From contig CM073326.1 in NCBI GenBank assembly GCA_037043015.1, forward strand, positions 3,472,001 to 3,536,000: DNA of 64,000 nucleotides, in the 5' to 3' direction. Under the pieces are notes generated by a model. It did not search any database, was not told the origin of the DNA, and worked only from the letters and a program-made list of their open reading frames with translations. Source of the DNA: Bryum argenteum (lineage: Eukaryota; Streptophyta; Bryopsida; Bryales; Bryaceae). Shown here piece by piece: positions 21,341 to 33,943 of the stretch; the first letter of the stretch is position 1, and each line of letters opens with the position of its first letter. The position numbers and the translations under genes were made by a program.

Positions 21341-24146
21341 ATGGCAGATGGAGTGACAATGGTGGTGCGGCGCCTCATGAAGGACCTGCAGGAGGTGAAG
21401 GAGAGTCCGCTTTTCAATGTGGTCGGGGAGCCGGAGCACGACAACCTCTTCAAGTGGCACGTCAATATCCGCAGCTCGGAAGGCGATGAATCGCGAGGGA
21501 GTCCTCTGGCCGGCGCAGTCTTTCATCTTATTCTGGAGTTTGATGAAAACTCCTTTCCTCTATGTGGTCCAAATGTGTTCCTCTGCACGCCGTTGCCTCA
21601 CCCCAACGTCGCGCCTCACTGGGGTTCTCAGGTACGTTTGATCACCCATGGTTGACATGATCCTTGATGGCGGGTGAGTCGGAATGTTTGTAATTTCGTG
21701 CCTGCTGCGCGCAGTGAACCTTTTGAGTAAGATCGTGTTATGTGTGTGTGGGTGTGTAGGCGAACGGCCGCTGTCTTGTGGAGCTCTGGAACTGCACTCC
21801 AGGTTACAAGGGCTGGAGCAGTGCGTATAGTGTGCAGAGTGTCCTGCTTCAACTGCAAGCCTTTCTACTTCAAGAGGATCTCCTCTACGACGTCCGGAAC
21901 GTTTCCATGCTACAAGCGATGGAGCGAGCAAGGGATTTCGTCTGCCAAGGCTGTGGACACTCGGGCACAAAACCCGTCCCCGCGTTTTTGACTCCAGAGG
22001 AGATCGAGGATATCGTACGCAACAGGCAGAAGAAGCTCATCACCAATCCAAATCGATCGCGGCCCATATCGCATCCTCCAGTCTATCATGTTGACGAGCC
22101 TCAGCATGAGGAGTGGCATATTGTGACCTCCAAGAAATCCAGAGCTCGGACGAAAGCGTCGAATACGAACATGGTACGGAGTCCGGTCGAGGTAAGGAGT
22201 GTGGACGAGCAGAGGGGTGCGGACCAGGAGACAACTCCAAATTCGAAGGGGAGGAATTCGAACGCTGACAGCATTGAGAGAGCCATGGGGTACTTTGGGC
22301 CACTCCCGCAAGAGGCTCTCACTACAATCATGCGCATGCTGTCCACGGAAGCTTTGAGTTCTCTGGCCAGGACATGTCGAGGGCTCAAAGTGGCCAGCGA
22401 AGACGGCTACTTGTGGAAGCTGCTGCTCCACCGACACTTCCCCACCAGCTCTCTCACCGCGGAGTCCATGGGGGATTGGAAGCGCGTGTTCTCGCTGCAG
22501 CAGAACAACATCGTCGAGAGTTTGCGTTGCTTCTACACGAAGTGCACTTTCGAGGAAGAGGTGCTCGGCTTCCCGCTCTCCTTCACCGTCAACCCCAAAA
22601 CGCGTGAGGTGGATTACATTTCATTGCATTTCGACATCCTGTCGGAGGGGCGTACTCGAGCGGCGTGCGCCGCACAGCTGACAACCAGAAATTCGGGCTG
22701 CTGCTCCCTCTGTACATTACGCGAGATCACTTCCAGCGCGCACTGCCGAGAATTCAAACCACAATCGCTGAGCTCTGCGGTCGGGGGGCAGCGTTCCAGC
22801 CTGGTATGGTGTTGGACGTGATGCCCAAGGTGCTGAACACGATGGTGGTGCTGCTGTGCGACAAGGGAGTGCGCGCCAGCGAGCGTGCCATTGAGGGCTA
22901 CTGCATGATGCACCGACTGTTTCTTGCTCTGTGCGAGAAGTTCAACCTCTGGGACACGGCTGAGCGAGAAGTCATCACGTTTCGAAACTCGCCGAGGGCG
23001 CGAACGAAGGAGCAGTGCTCGGATCTGGGAAGGCTCATGGCGCGCCTGAGTGTGTGCTCCTCGGAAGCCACGGCGTGGAAGCAGGTTGTTGGGCCGCTCA
23101 CAAACGAAGTCTTCGACCGGAGTGTCATTTGGATCTGCAAGCACGACCCGTCCGTAGCATCCAACTACGAGCAGGCCGGCAACAAATCGGCGTCAGTTGA
23201 CGAGAGGCTGCTGCGCATCGCGTGGGAGGGTAGTCGAGTTGCATTGCGTTTGACCATGTTTCACGCTGGCTTCCTGCACTTGCTGGCACGCCCCAGCGGG
23301 ACGCCACGGAAGAAAGTCACAGCCGGGTACGACGCGCTGTACGGCATGCCGTCGTCGTATTTGAAGAAGCGGATCCAGGAGTTCATCAAGAAGGTGGTCA
23401 CAACTGGGTTCGATTGGCCCTTCTTCTTCCGAATCATGGGGATGGAGTGCCCGACGAAGCTGTATCTTACCAAGTGGTTGGGACAATGCTGGAAAAACTC
23501 GCTTCTGAAAGGCTACCACACTCGCGACACGAGATTTCAACAAATTCAGAGGCGGGGAGTGTCGAGGATCCTGAGCAAAGGTGAGTCTCACACCGTGAAC
23601 CTGAATACAGCGACGATGATGGAATCATGGCGCTGGCGAGGTGACAATGTGCAATACCTGGATGCTTCCTGCTTGTTGTTCGATGTGCACGGGGCTTTCG
23701 TGGAGGTGGTCGACTATGGCCATGTGCGCAGCCAAAGGAATGCCATCACACACTCCGGCGACATAATTGACATCGAGATGCGACAAGGAAATCACAGTAT
23801 GCAGATCAACCTCTCGCTCCTTGCGAGCAACATCACAGAGCTTTACTTCACCATGAGCGGGTGGCACGGGGCAACGTTACGTGATTTTCGACTCCCTTTC
23901 GTGCAACTGAAAGATGACAAAACGGGTGCGGAGCTGTGCGAGTACAGTCTAGAAGATAAATCTCTGGCCGCGCACACCTCGGTCATCATGTGCCGGATGT
24001 ACCGGAGTGAGGCTCCGGAATCCAAGTGGCAGGTTCAAGCTCTGGGTCAGCTAGGACAAGGCTCCGCGGATGACTACCAACCCCTCATCGATAGCATCAC
24101 TGCTCTCATCACTGCACGAAGTGGCCCAAGCGGCACCCGCACCTGA
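21341..24146 (+). pseudogene. E2-like / F-box / TerD-like fusion gene, copy 2 (frameshifted)
   Basis: The structure is the same as copy 1: exon 1 at 21341-21631 with a GTACGT donor, exon 2 from 21760 after GTGTGTAG. It is nearly identical to copy 1. In the run at 22647-22650 it has four G where copies 1 and 3 have five. The frame therefore leaves the conserved sequence after ILSEG and ends at about 22821, keeping the E2-like and F-box parts. The rest, including the whole TerD-like domain, continues uninterrupted one frame over to 24146. It keeps three Phe codons near 23423 where copy 1 has two. A single-base slip in a homopolymer could be a real mutation or a consensus error. If real, the product would be about 454 residues without TerD. 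Confidence 0.85.
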
Positions 24147-24992
24147 GTAGCTGGAAGGCCGACGAGAGTTTAATTTTGAAGGAGGTCTCTGGTCCGATGC
24201 AGAAGGTGTTGAGGGGTCGATATCGTGTAATGTATCAAATTTTGCTAGCATCTGAGTTCGAAGTCTTCATATGTGGCATCGAACACTGGTTAGGACATTC
24301 CATTTTGCACGATGAAGAATCTATTCGCTGCCAGATGGAACGCAAGCTTCAACACACTGGGCACTTTGGCCGACTTCGTGGGTGACCTCAGGATGAGATA
24401 GTGCCGGACGGCTCTACTGGATAGAAATGTTTAGCTGCTTTCTCAAAGGTGTAGTCCACTCAGTATCGTTAAAAGCTGCTCTATATTTTGCCCATTCTCG
24501 CTAATCCTCGAGTAAAAGTGTGAAGGGGCCGTGGGTACCGTAGTTGGAACTGACTACAGCCTGGTCTTGCCTACTGCGAATTTGAGAAAGCAAATAAAAT
24601 CGTCTTTGGAATAAGTTTGAATGAGCCGATCGCATTTTGGCGAAACCAACTTTTTTGAGGATTGTGTACGCCCCCCAATACTCGAATATATTCATTGTTA
24701 AGTGTTGTGTCAATTTCACCGATGAAAGATGTTCCAATCTAGCATCCGTCACCGCGAAGTTGCATGTAATTAGTTCCAAAAGAAAGCTTCACTGCAACAA
24801 TGAAAGTTCTACGTTCATCAGGTGCATCATCGTTACTCTGCTAGCAGAGGTGATTTAATCTGCAAGCTCATTATTATTTTTTATTTTTTTATTTTTCTTT
24901 TTTATTCTGTTTTTTTGAATTTTTTATCATTTAGCGAGGCTGAGAGTCGTTGGAGTAGCATAAATGTTCTCTATTGCAAGGATAGACTGTAA

Positions 24993-25507
24993 GGGCATCC
25001 TCAATGGACACGGAATACACTCCCTCTAAACCAAATTCTATCTTCTGACTGATTTAAGATTAGAAATTAAAATTATCATCATTAGAAACGCATGTAAATA
25101 AATGTGAGATATTTCTCAAGAAAAAAAATTGTGAAATTGGGACGTAGGTGAAATCCCTCATTGAATACATCACATTTTCTAAATTTAGAGGGTGTGCACC
25201 AGATCTTGCTTAAAAATGGGAAGATCCTCACACGCTCCCTCTAAATTTTAGAAATATAGAGGGAATTAGGGGGGGTCACCTACTTTTTAAGCAAGAGTTG
25301 GTGCACTCTCTCTAAATTTTGAAATTATGGTATTTTCAATGAGGGATTTTACCTACGTCCCAATTTCACAAAAAAAATTCTTGAGAAATATCTCACGTTT
25401 ATTTACATGCGCTTCTAATGATGATAATTTTAATTTCTAATTTTAAATCAGTCAAAAGATAGAATTTGGTTTAGAGGGAGCTTATTCAGTGTCCATTGAG
25501 GATGCTC
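24993..25507. mobile_element. Harbinger/Tourist-like foldback MITE
   Basis: Long inverted repeats span nearly the whole 515 bp. The left end is GGGCATCCTCAATGGACAC and the right end reads GAGCATCCTCAATGGACAC on the other strand. It is flanked by the 3-bp duplication TAA (24990-24992 and 25508-25510). TAA targets and GGGCATC-type ends are typical of PIF/Harbinger MITEs. It has no ORF. Confidence 0.85.
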
Positions 25508-28500
25508 TAAGCAGAAGCAAGTGTAAGCATTTGTTGTGTTTTTTTTCCAGAAAAATCATATGAAACTTAATCTTTAAATAACTTTGCATACAATAACAAA
25601 ATCAAATTTTCTACAATAGGTTTTAATCTTCTTACACTTTCCTAGCAAAATAATCAAATACTCCACAATTTATGGAGCATGTGATGAGCATAACTCCAAA
25701 AGTGTGATATGAAGGTCTCTCCCTTGGCTATGTATTGCACAACAAATGTCAATACAATTGAACTTGTATCAAAGTACTGAAAACCTACGTCTAAGGATAT
25801 ATGGTTGTTGATGTTGGAAACTCTAGAACTTTTTTGAATAGGTAGCTCAAGAGTTAGGAGAAGATACAAAATAAAGAGCAATTATTGAGCTTATTAAGGC
25901 ACACGTCACTCTCATCCATCTCAAATTATACTCTCCAACCTTTACGAGAATTTTCTAAGTCTCCTTGACATCGCCCTAACGCTTGGGTATGTGTCTCGAC
26001 ACCAAATACAAGGGCACGGTAGCACAAGTATAAGGTTATGTGCGATGGTTCTGTGGAAGGCACTTTTGGGATGGCCACGTGAGGAAACCCTCACAATCTG
26101 CTATTAACACTTTTGTTGCGTGTGCAAAGGTTGAAAGTTTTTTTATTATAAATATATTTTGAAGATGATTCTTATTATTAATTACGCAACAAGCTCATTT
26201 TCAAATTTATAATCATTCTACTAGTTATGAGAATGTGGTTAGGAAACTTACTACTCTTTCTACCAACCACAAATTGATCCTAACTGAAAAGGAATGAATA
26301 TCTATAGACTAATACAATAAAAGAGAAACTGAATGCCTAAAATATAAAAACCAAATAAACACGTAAAACCTCAATTCTCTTAAACTTGTGTCATGTAATT
26401 TGTCATTTTAATAAACTTGATGTGCCATAATGGTGAACTTGATGTCCCATTCTGGTGAACTTGATGTGCAACTTTGGTGAACTTAATGTGCCACTTTGGT
26501 GAACTTGATGTGCCATTTTGACCCAAGTCTTAAACGTGCAATTTTGGTAAACTAGATGTGTCATTTTGACCCACGTCTTAATACGTGCAAATTTGGTGAA
26601 CTTGATGTGCCATCTTGGCCCACGTTCTAAAACGTGCCATCTTGACCCACGTCCTAAACCGTGCCATTTTGGAGGGACGTCTACTTATGCCTTGAAAATT
26701 TCATGCTTTTACAATATTACCATGTCCTTCATAATATTACTCGAGTTCACCAAAAATCCCTTAATATCACACATTTTGCTGTACATTATATTTTGATCAT
26801 AGGGTAGAAATTGCTTAACAACCGTTGAGAAATATTATTGTTTTTGTTGCTGAAATTTATTTGCCTTTCAACAAAATGTTCAAAGTCAAAAACAGAAATA
26901 ACCTATGTGTTTTGAACTTTTTGAGCACCCCAAAGCGTGCCATTTTTGTGGAATAACACCATTTTGACATTGAGTATGAAGCCCCTAACGATAACTAGGT
27001 TCTCTGTTTTGCAACAAACCCATTAGAAAACCCTCCTAGTCTCAAGCATAGGAGATATTTTTAACCCTTTAAAGCCCAACCAAGCTCTTCATACATGCTT
27101 TTTAGTGTAACTTGACAAAAGAATATGCTTAAAATTTAAACAACGGTGTTGTTGAAAACAAGATTTTTTAAAAGTTACAAGTTACTGAACCTCGTTTGGA
27201 TTCATAGATTATTCAAAATAAGCCTTCAAACATATATAGGGCAAGACGGCAAGGTTTTCTTAGAGTAAGAAAATTTACTAATTTTGGAAGCTGATAAGGT
27301 TTCTTATAGGATAATTGTGGCCTCTCTCCTTTTTATCAATGTATTCGTAATTTTAGTCTTATGAATTTCCAAATACTAATAATGGAAAGTACATTTTACA
27401 TTGTGTTTCAAGGTTTTACTCTTTTTAGTTGATTAAAATAATTTATTACCTATTTTAGAAAATTCAACCGTATAGATAAATTAAGGTCTAAGGTCTTTAT
27501 ACTCTCTTTGGACCGCTACATAATAAGGGTTATAGAATCCATATTTTAGAACACATCTAAGTTTTTCTTCACCCTTTGGGGGTTAAATGAGCAATTTTGA
27601 GCATTTTAAAATCTCAAAGCGCTCCTACACTTGATTTTCAATTATTTATGGGACAAAATTTGGAAATCACAAAATAAAATTTACATGTTTTTATTTGGGG
27701 TGTTTGGTTTATATTTTACAAGTCTCAAAATACAAATAAAATTATATTTTTTTTGCTTACAAGTTTGGAGAATAATGTATAGACCAATGAAAGTGTGTAA
27801 TTGAGAGAGATGGGCAATAGCGGGAAATGCCCACTTTTGAAATTAGCTATTTTTGACCTTGAAGTACATAAAGTAAAAATAATTTTATTCTACATCACTA
27901 AAGCATCACTGATATAAAATTTGAAACTATCAACATTGATTAAAAGTAATCTCTTTATACTTTTTCAATTCTTTGATAACAAGAAATATTGAGTTAAGTT
28001 TTTCCATATTAAGAATTGAAGATGTAAAACAAAAAAACATATGTTAATGGATTGAGTATCTAATTGATTTGTCAATATGGTGAAAATCAAATACTAACTA
28101 AAAGTTGGAAATCAAACAAATGCAATCCTTAGGAAGGAAACCAAGAAGTATGAGATTGCAAGCTTATATATGGATTGATGTAATATTTTTTTTACATCAT
28201 CAAGACCTTACTAAAAATTTGGGATGTGTAGATTTTTTTGCCAAACATTGTTGAAGTAAAACAACGTTTTCATATGGAGAGCAACTATTCAACAACATAG
28301 GCAAAGTATTGATTGGGCTATATGGCCCATATGTGGGAAGTGGGTCTCCATCCCATAGACTCAATTTTAATACTAGAGTCTATTTCATCCACTCTTAATT
28401 ATTGGCATGTCACCCATCACATAAGTTTTATGAGAAATGAACCAAGTCTCAATATTGAGCCCTTGAGCCCAACCTAGGGCCCATTTAGGCAATCTATGTA

Positions 28501-28970
28501 TTTTCATTGGTTGATGCCGAGGAACTAGAGTTTGGAAATGGATCCTAGAGATAGACCCTCAAATAAAGAAATTACTTCAAATTTTAGAATAAAATGATGA
28601 GATTATTAAATACCAAAATAATATTGGTGATTTAATTTTTTGTAATTGCAACTTCAAATTGAAATAAGTTTACTCCAAACAAATTTAAAGAATTGAAGAA
28701 GTCAATCTGAAAAATTAGGGCACACTACTTTTAGCCTTGTTCTTGGTCGGTGCCTACAAATGCTACACTTTTAATTGATCAAATTGCCAACACGTTTGGC
28801 CTCTCAAATATTTTGTTTCTGTGAAAGTGCCCTTGCAAGTGTGTAGCTATGTGCAAGCACCAAATGTTAATTGGTTCTTCAATGAATTGACTAGTGGGAC
28901 TTTTGGAAATGATTAAAATTTCCATAAGACCTTACCCTAAGTTGAGTGGAATATCTCCAAAGTGCACAGC
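25508..28970 (+). repeat. Segmental-unit repeat, copy B, upstream part
   Basis: No gene is seen. It holds decayed repeats shared with other units. The 25.9-27.2 kb part is inverted relative to 3.76-4.6 kb. A 27.0-27.9 kb part is shared with 39.9-41.0 and 48.5 kb (TCTCAAGCATAGGAGATAT, CCTCGTTTGGATT). The 28.0-28.97 kb part leads to the minisatellite site. A TTAACCCTTTAAAGCCC near 27065 looks like one end of another TTAA-type element. Confidence 0.65.
26413..26662. repeat. Degenerate tandem repeat, about 22-30 bp unit
   Basis: Roughly ten imperfect copies of TGGTGAACTTGATGTGCCAT, with variants containing GACCCACGTCTTAAACGTG. It lies inside a decayed repeat whose ends carry CCTCAATTC. Confidence 0.7.
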
Positions 28971-29031
28971 AAAGTGCGTAGAGTGCGTAGAGTGCGTAGA
29001 ATGAGTAGAGTGCGTAGAGTGCGTAAAGTGC
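28971..29031. repeat. Minisatellite array 3
   Basis: Six to seven units of GTGCGTAGA at the fixed site in the segmental unit, followed by CTATACCATCATGCTAAG. Confidence 0.85.
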
Positions 29032-30096
29032 AATGTTTTCCTATACCATCATGCTAAGATACTTGGATTCACATTCCCTAGGCCTTTAACATTGCAACTA
29101 GGATTTGTAAGACCAATGGAAAATTCAAATGAAATCGTGTTATGTAGTGATAAATCATACTCTTTTGATTTGATGTTAGTCTTTATTATGATTTGAGTTG
29201 TTAGAAACAAACATGATAGGGACTTACGTGAATTTGTTTTGATCTAAGGCGCTATATGGTCAGAAAGCAAGGGATTTTCAACATCAACAACTATTCTTAA
29301 AATGTAAGTTCTTTTTTACTACTGGTCAATTGTTTCAATGAAAAGTTTTTTTTAAAAAAAAATGCTTGAAATGGGGGCGCTTTAGAAGGAGTCGTGCCCT
29401 TGGGGGGAGTCCTACCCTTGCAAGGTACTCATCGCAAGGTGATTGACTGGTTTTCCGGGCTATCATGTTTTCCATGGCTATCATGACTAAACACACAATT
29501 AAGCATTTATGCACTTGGCTAAGTGCACTAATTTCAACAACTAAACCACAAGAATTTGCCTGGAATTGGGTTTTTTTTTTTTTTTTTTTTTTATAAATTC
29601 AAAATCTCACACATTCAATTTAAATATTTCTCATATTTTCAAATTGGAGTAGAAAGTAGGCTTCATAAAATTAGCTAGAATCAAGTTCAAACAATATTAT
29701 TTTAATGATTCCAATCTCGATTTGGAGCTAGAGCTAGAATCTAGGAAATCAGAAGAAATTATTCAAATCGTCATTGTGGTCACTTTAGCAAACTTTAGGG
29801 GGGTTAGGTAATTAAATACCTTCAAGCGGTGTATACGCACACAACCTTCAATTTTTTAATTTTTAGTTTTAAATTAAAGGATAAAATTCAAATTAGGGTT
29901 TAGAGTGCGTAGGGGGTATAGTGGCGATGGTTTGTGGTAGCACAAGGTGGGGTTTGAGAGGGAATGGGATTTGAAAAGGGTAATTGTAGATGTGGAATTC
30001 AGAGAAAAGAAACCTTTAGTTGCAATAACAACTATGCATAATCACACCCCTTACTAGGCCTAAACCCTATAAACGAGAACCGCAAAAATAAAAATG
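29032..30096. other. Repeat-derived non-genic DNA
   Basis: The distal part of segmental copy B runs to about 29500 (CTTGCAAGGTACTCATCGCAAGG). After it come a 23-bp T run at 29571-29593 and AT-rich sequence. I see no gene. Confidence 0.6.
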
Positions 30097-31076
<980 letters not shown>

Positions 31077-31186
31077 AATTTTTGGCGGTTGTGGCGGCTG
31101 ATGAGTGATGACGTCATTCAAACCCTAATTCCAGCAAACATACTAAGGTGTAGAATAAAAGGAGAAGGTGAGATTAGTATGTGGTA

Positions 31187-31379
31187 GTTGTGAGGTTTGA
31201 GAGATGAAGTGGTTGAGAGGTTTGAAAGATGAAGTGGTTGTGAGGTTTGAGAGATGAAGTGGTTGTGAGGTTTGAGAGATGAAGTGGTTGTGAGGTTTGA
31301 GAGATGAAGTGGTTGTGAGGTTTGAGAGATGAAGTGGTTGTGAGGTTTGAGAGATGAAGTGGTTGTGAGGTTTGAGAGA
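31187..31379. repeat. 25-bp tandem repeat, about 7.5 copies
   Basis: The unit is GTTGTGAGGTTTGAGAGATG plus AAGTG. It is almost perfect except in the second copy. Confidence 0.95.
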
Positions 31380-31497
31380 AATGAGAATAAGATATGAGAG
31401 GTGGTAGTAGGGTTTGGGAGAAGAAATAGAAGAAATTAGGAAGATTTTGCAAAACCCTAATTATTGACGGCTGCAACGTCTAAAAACCCTAAACCTA

Positions 31498-31534
31498 GGG
31501 GTGTGCGCCCGCACACCCCTTGCCATGCTGAAAT

Positions 31535-31596
<62 letters not shown>

Positions 31597-31910
31597 AACC
31601 TTGGCGGCTCATGCCCTACAGTATAATACATCCTAATTAAATGGATGTTCATTAATTTTTGACCTTTGTTACATTTTACTCCGTTTATATTATTACTTTT
31701 TATAAGATATTATATTGTACCATGAAAATATTTTTTAAAAAAAAAAACTAATTAAAAATGAAATTTGTGAATCTTGCACGCAATGGCGATCGTGTTACGC
31801 AAGTGCACTTTTAAATGGCGAAGTGCATGAATGCTTAATTGCGTGTTACTAGTGGAAATTTTGGAGATAATCGATATTTCTATAAGACCTAACCCTAAGA
31901 TGTGCCGTGC
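31498..31910. other. Isolated hairpin/A-tract unit and AT-rich DNA
   Basis: GGTGTGCGCCCGCACACCCC at 31499 is followed by a run of about 55 A to 31595. AT-rich sequence then leads into the next segmental-unit copy, which begins by about 31850. No gene is seen. Confidence 0.6.
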
Positions 31911-32034
31911 AAAGTGCGTGGAGCGTGTTGAGCGCGTGGAGTGCGTTGAGTGCATCGAGAGCGTAGGTATAGAGTGCGTGGAGCGCGTTGAGCGCGGAGC
32001 GAGTATAGTGCATGCACCGAGTACGTAGGGTGGG
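31911..32034. repeat. Minisatellite array 4
   Basis: The units are GTGCGTGGAGCGCGTTGA-like, a higher-order variant of the 9-bp monomer, at the same site after GACCTAACCCTAAGATG. Confidence 0.85.
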
Positions 32035-32910
32035 AGATCTTGTCTCCATTGGTAAATGATTTAATTTATTATAATGGTTTTCTTTATTTAGAGTTTTGTT
32101 TTTTTATATGATGATGCTGGCCAAGATACTTGAAGTCACATTTCCTAGGCCTTTAGCGTTCCAACTTGGATTTGTGAGATGAGTGGAGAATCGTGTTATT
32201 TAGTGATGAATTGTGCTTTTTTGATTTGATGTTAGTCTTTATTATGATTTGAATTCTTAGAAACAAACATGATAGAGACTTACCTAAATTTGTTTTGATC
32301 TGAGGGGCTAATTGGTCGGAAAGTAGGGTATTTCCAACATCGACAACAACTATTCTCAAATTGTAGGTTCTTTTTTACTACCTATCAATTGTTTTGAAAA
32401 GCTTTTAAGATATCTTATGCTTGAGATGGGGAGGGCTTTGCAAGGAGCCGTGCCCTTGCAGAGCATCGTACGACGGTGCTCATTGCAAGGCGATGGACTA
32501 CAACGAATAAGTAGATTAGTGTTAGAGTGTTATAAAATTTAGACATAATATGAGTTTTTATGTTTGATAATCAAAAATCACTAAGAATATTGATTTCAAT
32601 ACTATGGAAGGATCTCCATCTTGAGGGATGTAGAGGGCAACGGTAAAAATTTAAAACAGGTTCATAAATTAGTGTATCTAACACTAATGTACCTATTTAG
32701 TGTAGTCTTTGCATGGCTATCACGTCATCACCCATTACCCATTACGGTGGGTGGATGACATGGCCACATGACATACTCTCATTGTCTGTAAAAGTTAGGA
32801 ACTAAATACTTCTAGACTGCAACAAAAGAAAGTTGAGCCTCACATATTATGGTCCAGTGAACAATGCAAAGACCGGGACGGAGGCACCATCCACCAAGAC
32901 ACACAATGCT
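32035..32910 (+). repeat. Segmental-unit repeat, copy C
   Basis: No gene is seen. It shares with copy F (50.5-51.4 kb) the run GAGATCTTGTC, GATACTTGAAGTCACATTTCC, CACGTCATCACCCATTAC and GGTGGATGACATGGCC. Confidence 0.7.
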
Positions 32911-33198
32911 GTTGCAAACCCCTCATTTTAGTGGTTGTTTTTTTTGTGAAGACGTTGCTCAAACGTTATAGTCGTTGCTTTTGTGAAGACGTTGCCTGCA
33001 ACATTTAGAAACTTCCTTGAGCAAATTTCTTCAGAAATTAAGCAAGGTTTTCAAAAAAATTATAAATAATGTTGTTTGGTGATATGAAAACGTTGCTTAA
33101 TTTCTTCAGAATGTTGCTCAAGCAAGTTTCAAAACGTTGCAAAACTTGAGCAACCTTTAAGAAGAAAACATTGCAAAACCCTTCAAATTGTAATAGTG
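32911..33198 (-). mobile_element. CACTA-type MITE fragment
   Basis: On the minus strand it starts CACTATTACAATTTG next to TGT/ACA and has the GCAACGTT-rich interior. The far terminus is changed. Confidence 0.6.
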
Positions 33199-33201
33199 TG
33201 T

Positions 33202-33573
33202 CCTTGGACACTCAATTGCTCATCAACAAACCCTCTAACTTGCACTTCACGTTCAGTCTGTACTACCAAAGATAGAATGAACATCCTAATAATGATTTTT
33301 TAATATATAGAAACAATCACCATTGATATCTATATATAATAAAATATTATACGGCAATCCTTCCTACCCACCAACCTACCTATCTACATAACTTTCCTTT
33401 TACGTTTTTTGGACTATGAATGTGAAGAAATAAATAAACACATGCATACATAAAAATAATGAACATAATATTGTTTGAGGAATTGCGGGACATGGAATAT
33501 ATGTTGTGGTATATTAGATCAGACTTTGGTATGGTCTATTTGTTACATTTGATTTATGTGGGATAACCATTTG
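33202..33573. other. Relic of the fusion-gene upstream flank, then AT-rich DNA
   Basis: 33246-33276 (TCAGTCTGTACTACCAAAGATAGAATG) matches the upstream flank of fusion-gene copies 1 and 2, but no gene follows. A CTTCCTACCCACCAA block at about 33359 recurs at about 34085, bracketing the TTAA-type MITE. Confidence 0.5.
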
Positions 33574-33577
33574 TTAA

Positions 33578-33939
33578 CCCTTAAATGCTGAAGGTGCCTG
33601 AAACGGGCAGCCCAGAGTTGGATCACAGCATCTTTTGAACTTGGGCATCATGAAAAGTGCACTTTTTGAACTTGGGCACCATGAATGATCCAATCAATGA
33701 TGAGCTTGCAACCTCCTACAAGGTTATATACAACCCTAACCTACCTACGACAATCCTTTCAAAGCACAAAATCACTCATACAAATTGTGATTTGAATTCT
33801 AAAATTTCACTTTTTGAATGCATCACAAGAAGGTGACTAGTTTGACATCAAAATATAAGTGAAAAGTTGAGTACATTGAGAGCTACAGAGGAGATTCTTT
33901 TGGAATATGACCCCACGGGTCACCTTCGGCATTTAAGGG
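33578..33939. mobile_element. TTAA-type MITE (family 1), complete copy
   Basis: The inverted ends CCCTTAAATGCTGAAGGTG and CACCTTCGGCATTTAAGGG match at 18 of 19 positions. TTAA duplications lie at 33574-33577 and 33940-33943. At 362 bp it is the reference for the broken copies in the inverted pair. It is piggyBac-like by target and ends. Confidence 0.9.
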
Positions 33940-33943
33940 TTAA

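Larger units (their letters stand above)
19377..24875. repeat. Right arm of the large inverted duplication
   Basis: This is the reverse complement of 4718-15219, except that most of Copia-1 is missing and a 45-bp MITE end is repeated. The near-identical tract ends at about 24445. From there to 24875 the homology is visibly more diverged. Confidence 0.9.
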
